DNA of 64,000 nucleotides. Origin: Yamagishiella unicocca (lineage: Eukaryota; Chlorophyta; Chlorophyceae; Chlamydomonadales; Volvocaceae). The stretch spans positions 62,001-126,000 of the forward strand of contig BDSL01000116.1 in the NCBI GenBank assembly GCA_003116995.1, read 5' to 3'. The notes below the pieces were generated by a model that did not search any database, was not told the DNA's origin, and was given only the letters and a program-made list of their open reading frames with translations. This document shows, piece after piece, positions 56,401 to 64,000 of this stretch; within the stretch, counting starts at the first letter, position 1; each line of letters begins with the position of its first letter. The position numbers were made by a program, and so were the translations under genes.

Positions 56401-58367
56401 TAGGATGTCACCCCCTTCAAGAATGAAGCTCGGATCTGGCTTGCTGCAGTAGGGGAAACAGCTATTCTTAGTAAGGAGTTTGGTAACCCCGTGTTAGACG
56501 CATGCATGGAGCGAGTGATGGGAAGAACCCGTGCATTTCATCCTTCTTACTGGATCCTTACTCATAGGAGCTTTGGGAGGGCTGCTGACTCAGTAGTTAC
56601 CTGATCAGCTGGCTCTTGCGCCATATGCCAGAGACAGAAAATCCCGTCTGCTGTAGTAGACCTGAATCCTTCAGTTTCTTGCGAACAATTGCTGATGAGG
56701 GAAGCACCCGCACTGCCAGCAGGAGATCTTTGGCGTACCGTGAACTGTTACCAGGAAGCAGCAACCTCTGTATGTAGAGTAAAATTCAGGACAAGTTGGG
56801 CAGTATATGTATGAACAACCTGACAGGCAACAAGAACTAGCACGGGAGCAAGGGTAATGCGTAGTAAGTCTGGCACTACTGCACAGGGCGTCTTAATACT
56901 GAGCCATGCATCAAATGTGTATCCCCACGAGCGACACCCTGAAAACGCACCTGAACCGTAACGATGAAAATGAACCCCCAAAGCGCGTAAGGCACACCGT
57001 ACGGCGCAATATCGAAGATTTCGAACTTGGCATTTTCATACTGCTTCTTTTTAGTGTAGCGTGCATCCTGTAGAACATAGGATACCGGCACATGTGAGTC
57101 CGGAACAACAGCAGCCGAACGAAACGTTAAATGTCCAAGCCATCAGACGTGGGATAAATTAGGAGGCAGAGATACGAACCTGGAGACCAACGATAACGAG
57201 GTTGGTGGACGTTCCGATTGATGTGCAGGTGCCTCCCAGAACAGCAGCGTACGACAGCGGGATGAGGAGTTTCTTGGGCGGGACACCGCAGCGGCGGGCC
57301 CACGATATCAAAACTGCGAGGTTCAGGCAGGGCCTCGAGTTAGATGGCGCTTGTCAGATGTAACCATAAGTGTGTCTTAGCAACATAATGCCACAAATGA
57401 TACAAACGTTAGTATGCCAATCCCGTAAAGCAAAGCTTTGTTCGCCCATCCAGGTCAATATCAATGAGTGAGGGTTTTTGTACATCGCCACTTCACCGGC
57501 CTTCTTACTTGGGATCATAAATGTGACACATGGAGTGTTGTTCAGAAACGCCGATAGGAACATTACCGGCAACATAGACCGGACTAGCGCCCAGTGCACA
57601 GAGCGCGAGCGGCCCAGGACGTAGTTCATCATAAGCTCCAGACCTGAGCATAGTAAGAGATAATATTCGTGAAGATATTAAATATTCAAGTACCAGAAAG
57701 CGTTCTATTACAAATAATCGCTATCTAGAGTTGCAGGCCAATCAACCCGCTAGCGTTGCTCTCCAAGGACGCGTATATACGTACCGCCAGTCTGCGTTAC
57801 ACCTTCGGCAACCATGTACAAAAAAATGACCGTGAGAAGTCCGGTGTTTCCGTAGCCGGCGGCCGCCTTGGCGACAGTGACAATGTTGCCATCGAATGCA
57901 GTCAGGAAAGCCAGCAGCACAGTGAAGGTGATGTCTGGACCCACCTGTAGGTTCAAATAAGAAAGATGCGACGTTGCCTCTCACAGTATGAACTGCTACT
58001 GACGTGCGCGCGTGGGAGTGTGGGTGAACCTTCGAACCGAGGCCGTTGCAAGTCAATTACTACGGCCATATGTGCGCAACCAAATGAAGAGCTCAAATAT
58101 TTGGCAAAATGGCAAAATATTTTATTTGACGACATCAGTAAAGCAATTACAAGTATGCTTGCTGCAGCACCCAAGGAACGACGGCTGCGTGGAAGGGCTG
58201 GACCGTGCTGGATAAAGCCCGGCGCCCGCAAGCATACACTTATGATGCGCAAGTAACACTTTAAGCAAGCTTACCCAATCAGCAGCCATAACCACGAAGG
58301 CTAGCGCCACAAAGGCGCAGGCCACTATTCCTGGCCATCCCAAGGCGGCCATTTTTGCTGTAGGCAC
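53429..58367 (-). CDS. SLT: SLT-type sodium/sulfate cotransporter, copy B, 892 aa
   Basis: Same family and architecture as SLT-A. Seventeen exons: 58367-58275, 57944-57785, 57643-57509, 57313-57180, 57067-56951, 56767-56601, 56443-56332, 56237-56139, 56071-55903, 55746-55646, 55565-55425, 55329-55103, 55024-54898, 54733-54531, 54366-54064, 53954-53876, 53740-53429; all phases fit and give 892 residues. Seen: DITFTVLLAFLTAFDGNIVT, GTCTSIGTSTNLVIVG, GDILYVAGELDVVEFVG, GDVLLISCHTKW, LTNNAAGAIMYPIAAIAGD, GFINPFR, NYSVREFAIIGAPFQ. The C-terminal tail after the last helix is Ser/Gly/Pro-rich with several possible phosphorylation sites and differs from the SLT-A tail. An alternative in-frame Met lies at 58352. 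Transport of sulfate or a related anion with sodium is family inference. Confidence 0.92.
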
Positions 58368-60909
58368 GAAGCAGAAAGATTGCCAACGTGTCCAGTATTT
58401 GTTGTCTAACTTTGTTTAATTCATTTATGTATTCAGATGTTTTACTCCGGGAATGTGAAATCTAAGTGGCCTGTAAGACTGGGATGGCCAGGCCGTTGGG
58501 CAGGCCGCAGGGCAGGCCGATGGGCCAGGCTTGTGATGGCAAAAAGGTGACGACCGAGATTTCTCGATGGCGACGTCATCGACGATAATCACGTCGTTAG
58601 CCGTGAATAAAAATGGCTGTCGTTTACTGCTGATGATCGCGTCTTTACGCAACAGGCTGGTGGGCAACCGTACAATGCGAGTGGGAATCTGACGAAACAT
58701 TAATCCTTTTGTTTTTAGGACCTAAATAATATTTTAATATCAAAGTTATGAAACTCGAGGCAGCTTAATCCATGATAATTTAATCCAAGACCTGTACGAT
58801 GCACGTTAGATAAACGTTTCAGGACGGATTCACTCCGAATATCCTCAATTGGCACGAGATATTGGATATCTGATGGCCCATGCATTTCACTCAGGGCGCT
58901 GGTGGGGTTTCATGAATGCTGCTGCTCAGAGCGCTGGTGAATGCCGTATGCGTTGCCGTTAAGTTGAGCACCGCAGGCGCCGCGCCGACCGTCATTGACC
59001 AGCACCAGCGTGCATTTGGCGTTAACATAAGTAATCGTTTGCACAAAATGAGCAAAGACCTCCTAGCTCCGACAATTTATGCTACTGCGTCCTCCGCGAG
59101 TTGGTTGTGGAGAACACCAGGCTCGCGAAGGCAAAACTAACGTCCCTCATGCGCGCCTAGTAATCAGACGTCTAATGAGTAGTGACCCTATGGAGGGCTG
59201 TCGGACAAACGCCAACTAAAAGGAAACACTGGAACCCCGCCGAAATGTTTGGCTATGGCTCTGTACGGCTGCTGGGCAGGCTGGTTCTGGCGGCTGGTTC
59301 TGTGGTAGTAACTGACACAGTGGGCGCCAGACCCAAAGGTCGAGACATACGGAATGCGATGGAGCACCTCGACAATGCCAGGTGTTACACCAAGGGATGT
59401 AATGATTGTATTCCAATCCGGTGCATGTCTGCCAGTGTCAGGCATTGCGCCCTATGGCTGTACCCTACGGTCTGGGGCCCAATAACTGTTATTCCCTCCT
59501 CAGCGATTCGTAGGTGAGTGTCTGTTACGGCGACCCAAGGAAGTGCTGGATTTCGGTAGTAGTATGTGTTACAATGGTTTTCTGCAAAGACTCCGTTACA
59601 CACTCTGCTAGAGCCCCACCGGGGCGATAATAATCAATGCAGGTAAGGAGAGGGTGAAGACGCACCGACGATGGACAGCAGCAAACGGCAACACGACTAG
59701 CCGTAAACGTCCAAAGCCAGCACGGCCTGTAGCGCTACGTTGATTCTCCGAAAAGTACAAACACCGACGCCCCAGCGTCCCAACAGGAGCAACCCCGCTC
59801 CAGAACCAAGCGACGTTCGTACATCGTATATTGCAGAAAACCATGGTTTTCCTTGTAAACTCGGAAAACCGTTACGGTTCCAACAAAAATCAAATTTACC
59901 GCGCACATCGCCGGACAATGAAGGAGACGAAAGAGACAAAAACACAGCCGCACCGCACTAATGGGAAACCACCACGGCACCAGTCAAAGAAAGAGGGTGT
60001 CAAAGCGGTCGTGCGTACCACAATTATAATGATGTACGTGCATTCTGCTCCACCTCGCGCATCAGGAACTAATAATACCGCATCGTTACGACAGGTTGCT
60101 TACCGTCCGAAACAAAGTCCCAGTCAGCTTCAAGCCTTGAGCTATACATATCGGCCGTCTACCTCAGCCGCATCTGCTATCGTGTATGCGTGCATGTGTC
60201 TTACCTTATCGTATCATTTGAAACATTCGGACACCATAGCTAAGCGTATGTAGCGTTGTGCATAATGGCTGGTAAGCGCTGGCTGCAAAGCGCCTAAGAC
60301 CGTTTCTAGCCATGAAGATCCCCAAGCTATGCTACCTTGCTACGATCATTGCATTGTTGCCATGGCCATGAGTGTTGCATATGAAGGTGAAGCCCAGAGA
60401 ACTGTTGTACAAATGCATAAAGCGCGAGATTTCATGCCGAAATACAACTGACAAAGTTTTCCTAAACACATGATGTCATAAGTTGCGGGTCACTCCGGCG
60501 CCAGCTCCGGTCCCCAGGGACATGTGTGTAGAACCCATGAACTGCAATGAATGCTTCGCGGTATTTTTTGGGTATATGAAGTCCTTATATATGCACAGTG
60601 CACAGTACTGCAAAAAAGGCATGAGATGTCCGCCTATATGACCTTTTTGTACCAGTAACCGAATCCAGGGAAGTGTGCGGAATCCAGAATCGCAACTTGG
60701 CTTTTGCCGTTATGCGTGCGTATGAGTGCCGACGCAAAGTCGCTTTTATTTGGTTTTCGTATTTTGCTTAATGCTTGTTTGCAATTCAGTTTCGAAGCTG
60801 TCGATCGCCAATTTAATGCCGATTCTTGGCCGCGCACTCCTTAGGAGGACGTATAACAGGTCTACTTAGCTTCATCAGATCATTTGACTCTGGCTGGTAG
60901 CCGGTAAAT
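58368..60909. other. Intergenic region with LINE remnants
   Basis: No gene is supported. It contains the SLT-B upstream region, a short GGCAGGCCG-type repeat near 58490-58530 and an inverted pair of degraded LINE tails near 59286-59500. An isolated minus-strand stretch at 58700-58558 (ANDVIIVDDVAIEKS) looks protein-like but joins to nothing. The AT content rises toward 60.9 kb, where the next plus-strand gene starts. Confidence 0.45.
59286..59500. mobile_element. Inverted pair of degraded LINE 3' tails
   Basis: Minus-orientation tail at about 59302-59365 (GTAGTAACTGACACAGTGGG, then CCAGACCCAAAGGTCGAGACAT) faces a plus-orientation tail at about 59433-59497 (CAGTGTCAGGCATTGCGCCC, then GGTCTGGGGCCCAATAACTG). 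They repeat on a smaller scale the inverted arrangement seen at 11.6-13.7 kb. Confidence 0.5.
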
Positions 60910-62931
60910 ATGAGCGACTGGCCAGAGACGGCATCTCGAGGGTCTGTTCGGCTGCAGGTCCGTTCAGGGATACGCATGAATTCAGCTCATAATAAACGCC
61001 ATATCTGACCTGTCCATCGGTTGAAAGGTTTGTTGATTGGTGCGGTGCTCTCGCAGGACGGCCAACCCAAGGAGGTCGTTCGCAAATGCACCGCTAAAGG
61101 TGAGCTGGGCTTCACTTTGGAGTGGGATTTGCGTTGTACTTAAACGCTGGAAGTTTCTTCCTCGAAAGTGCGCACCAGTCACACGCAACCCTACGCCCAC
61201 GCGGGTTGCCACCAAACGGAGTTACTACTAGTGAATGAACGAATCCGCTCCTTCCTGGTGCACGTGACCTTGTCAACTCCGTGTCCTATGCATGATGCAT
61301 CTGCCAAATTTTATGGCACCATCACGGTATTCCCTTACCCTGCGTCGACTACTCTGCACACTAAACACTGGTGGGTTGGGTCATGACGCGTCGCTTATAC
61401 ATCACCTGGGCTTTGCACATTGTACGGAACACGTCGAAACCCACCTGTACCAATGTACAGGCAACGAGGTTGTGGAAGTGAACAGCTTCAAGTTCATACG
61501 GAAGCGCAAGCCGGCTGAAGTACAGCTAAAGCAAGTCGATGACATATCAGATATTGGCGCAAATGTCAATGTTCCTGCTGCTGGGCCGGTGGTCGAACCC
61601 GAGGTTGGGAGCCATGAACTCCTGGAGAAGACGCTTGTGGCGCCGCCTGCTGCCCTGCATTGTGAAACATCAGATCACGGGGAAGAGCCATGCGAGCACA
61701 ATGTCGCTAGCCCACTGGCGTCCATGGCAGCAGGCAGTGATGAAGTGGATGGGCAGCGGCGAAGTGCTCGTGAACGCGACCTGGTAGCAGATGTGGGAAG
61801 CCTGCTGGCGTTCATTCCCTCAGAGTGTCCCGCAGCTGTGAGCGTGACTTGGCTGCTGCGGGAGGCACTACGGATGGCGGTTCAACCCGGCGATAGCGAT
61901 GGGACTTCCGCTGCAGTGGGTGTTATGCGCAGCTTTCAGCAAGGCCTTGATCAGTACGCAATCTCCGCAAAGCAGCTGCTGAAAGGTGGCACCGAGCAAA
62001 TGCAGCAGTTCGACAGGCTGCCGCCAATGGTGCGAGCTATGTGCTCAAGAGAGCGGCTGGTGGCCAGCATGCGGCAGCAGCTGGTGGCGCTGGAGCACGA
62101 AGAAAAAACTTGGCTGGCGCTGGAAGCAAAATACCGTGAAGTTTGCGCCGACCCTGGCGGGAAGGAGACGCTCAGCCACGACGAGGCTCAGATCGTTCCC
62201 AGCGGCGTCATCCTGGAGGCACCGCAAAAACGCGTGGACGTCGAGCCGCTGGTGGTGGCGCACAGACAAGCAGATTTGCAGTTGGGCTTTCAGGTACATG
62301 AAGCCATGATGGCAGAACCCCGTGTGTACCGTTTTGACCACTACAGGTTGTACCGTTTGGACTACTGCAGGCACACTGCGGCGTCACTACCGGCAGGCAT
62401 GCACATGGTCTTTGTGTGGACAGTATGCAATACTTGGTGTCCGAATTATGTCACTGTGTGCCTCGCTCACTCATGACTGCACCTAAAGATACTTGTGCCC
62501 TGAACCCGATAAGCCGCATACGTAAACTGTGTAACACCCTCTGGCATGTGCGTCCAGGTCGAGGCCGTTAACAGCATGCTTGGCAAGGCCGAACGGCTGG
62601 TGGCTCAAGCGCAACAAGCTTGCTCATTATTACAGGTAAGAACTAAGTAACAGACTTCCATCACCTCCCTTAGTCCTTTGGAGCCATTGCCGCTGTTTTT
62701 ATTGAGCGCTGTGTTCCTGATGAAAATTTGACAGGTCCTTAGCTCACAAAGTGTTTCATTATGTGGCGCTCGCCTCCCTTCTGCGTTTGCCTGCAGGCCG
62801 ATTATCACAAAGAGAACTTCCAGTCCTACGTACACATCAACTCTCCTCAAGTGCTCGTCAAGATTCTGTCGCAGGCCGTGCCAAACGCGATCACAGACTT
62901 CGTCCCGTCATCGCAGCCCAATCAGGGATGA
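60910..62931 (+). CDS. Uncharacterised 378-aa protein, possibly kinetochore DSN1-like
   Basis: Five exons: 60910-60957, 61057-61099, 61461-62293, 62558-62635, 62797-62931; phases join into 378 residues. The start MSDWPETASRGSVRLQ was chosen because its phase-0 donor joins in frame to DGQPKEVVRKCTAKG. Features in order: basic motif FKFIRKRKP (~40); acidic, variable linker; RRSARERDLVADVGSLLAFIP; a helical region with FQQGLDQYAISAKQLL, RERLVASMRQQLVALEHEEK and WLALEAKYREV; a short coiled coil LGKAERLVAQAQQACSLL; and an end YHKENFQSYVHINSPQVLV. A basic N-terminal segment followed by helices ending in a coiled coil resembles Mis12-complex subunit DSN1/Mis13. I see no diagnostic motif, so this is a guess; the gene itself is well supported. 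Confidence 0.7.
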
Positions 62932-63839
62932 TGCACAATGTCTGCATCCCAATGGCGGCCAGGAAGGGATACGATAATGTGGTTTGTCATAAGGACGAAA
63001 GGATGTGAGGGTTATCCTCGTGAGACACTGGAAAACGCAGGACAGCCCTGCTGAGCATGTTCAGCCAACGGATCCCATGGGCGTCATTAGAGACAGGGGG
63101 ATATGATCCGTGGCTCTTGCAATAAAACCATCCACTCGAAGACAGACGGAATATGAGAAAGAACACGTATTGGTTGCCCGCCGGCTCAATGCACCTGGAG
63201 TGCCACGCTGCAATATGTCACTGTGTGTAGTAGTACCTGTTACAGAGGTGCCCCAGACCAAAAGGTAGAGCCTTCGGGCGCATAGCCTGACACTGAAAGA
63301 GACGCATCTTGGTGGCGTCGTATGGAAGCTTGGTGGTGTCTTTCGTTGTGCTCGCCCTTAAGTCATCGCGTCGTGGAGGCTCTTCAGCGGTTAGGCGGCG
63401 CTGCTGGTCACACCCGGTTGACATGGTATTGTTAGGTTTTTATCTTCTCCTTCCTGTGGGTGTCGCCTCATGCGCCGAGGTGTTAGTTGCATTACCTGAG
63501 CGATTGCCATCACTCATCAGCCACATGCTGGGCGGTAACAATGCGCGCTGTGGCATCTGTAAATGTACTCAAGGCAAGGATTGTCCAACCCTATATTCTG
63601 TGCTCCAAAATACTCTCCTCATGGATATTTATACGTGACAATATGCGCTCGGATTGGAAACAACGGACAGGAAGTATTTACCAAGGAGATCGCACCGCAA
63701 ACAAAGGTGCCCGTTGCAGCTTGGGAAATCCAGGCTGTTAAAACGTCAAGGGATACTGTTGAACGCCGACCACTGCAGCAGATCGATTTATGCCACAATC
63801 TGCATGATCCTAACTGGCAAGTTCACCAATGGGTAGAAC
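62932..63839. other. Intergenic region with LINE tail
   Basis: This holds the 3' flank of the plus-strand gene and a LINE tail at 63226-63300. A plus-strand segment near 63660-63740 (GQEVFTKEIAPQTKVPVAAW) and the overlapping minus frame both look mildly protein-like, but neither can be joined into a gene. Confidence 0.4.
63226..63300 (-). mobile_element. LINE 3' tail, minus orientation
   Basis: Minus strand: TTTCAGTGTCAGGCTATGCG, then CCCGAAGGCTCTACCTTTTG, GTCTGGGGCACCTCTG and GTAACAGGTACTACTACACA. It has both elements of the family tail, with base changes in both hairpins. Confidence 0.65.
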
Positions 63840-63938
63840 CTGCAACCCGTGTTGAAGCTCGTACATCATGACAAACTTCGGAAACAGCCACATGGACGCA
63901 ATAAGGTTCACCATCCACTGCATCGCACCATCCACGTC
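63840..63938 (-). CDS. Possible single exon of a gene leaving the window
   Basis: A minus-strand segment of 33 codons, bounded by a CAG acceptor at 63939-63941 and a CAG|GTTCTA donor, phase 0 at both ends. It encodes DVDGAMQWMVNLIASMWLFP followed by KFVMMYELQHGLQ, hydrophobic enough to hint at a membrane segment. No partner exon was found to the left, and any upstream exons would lie beyond the window. Family not recognised. Confidence 0.3.
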
Positions 63939-64000
63939 CTGAACGAGTGCTGCAGGACCACAAGTGCTGCTGAGCGAGTGCTGCAGGACCACGGACCTCG

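Noticed and set aside
1..64000. Bacterial operons or a prophage/defence island
   Set aside because: Genes are multi-exon with GT-AG introns and eukaryotic families throughout; the bacterial-looking domains (YbaK, PstS-like, YdcZ) are all split by introns.

Overview
The window looks like nuclear DNA of a volvocine (Chlamydomonas/Volvox-type) green alga. Coding sequence is split into many short exons joined by GT-AG introns, mostly of a few hundred bases. Protein families fit a flagellated green alga: a plant-type CCT gamma chaperonin subunit, algal SLT-type sodium/sulfate transporters, a basal-body coiled-coil protein, an mTERF-like organelle protein and a NIMA-related kinase. By eye the DNA is moderately GC-rich, closer to Volvox than to C. 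reinhardtii. Species is not determined. Exon boundaries were chosen by hand from splice signals, reading phase and family similarity. In every listed model the exon phases add up to an open frame, but none has transcript support.

Layout. 0.4-4.5 kb (-): NIMA-related kinase, divergent from CCT3 (+, 4.9-10.7 kb) across a 367-bp shared upstream region. 10.7-14.3 kb: repeat island with an inverted pair of truncated non-LTR retrotransposon (LINE) 3' ends and an 18-bp tandem array. 14.4-26.0 kb (-): large secreted, membrane-anchored protein with repeated phosphate-binding-protein (PstS-like) modules. 26.4-27.6 kb (+): YdcZ/DUF606-type membrane protein. 27.6-29.8 kb: no gene seen. 29.8-34.1 kb (-): coiled-coil protein resembling basal-body orientation factor BBOF1. 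34.5-41.2 kb (-): unusual fusion of a YbaK editing domain, an OB-fold-like domain and a DEDDy 3'-5' exonuclease. 41.8-44.3 kb (+): short mTERF-like protein with a 29-bp minisatellite in its last intron. 44.3-46.8 kb: repeats. 46.8-52.7 kb and 53.4-58.4 kb (-): two tandemly duplicated 17-exon SLT-type sodium/sulfate transporters. 58.4-60.9 kb: repeat remnants. 60.9-62.9 kb (+): 378-residue, possibly kinetochore DSN1-like protein. The right end holds a further LINE tail and perhaps one exon of a gene leaving the window.

The genes do not form one pathway; this is an ordinary eukaryotic gene neighbourhood. Three themes recur. Two neighbouring loci concern anion handling at the cell surface (PstS-like protein and SLT pair). 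Two genes suggest cilium or cell-cycle biology (kinase and BBOF1-like protein). A LINE family has scattered its 3' ends over at least eight places, some inside introns. The most unusual items are the YbaK-OB-exonuclease fusion, the conserved double-hairpin LINE 3' tail, and the multi-module PstS-like membrane protein.
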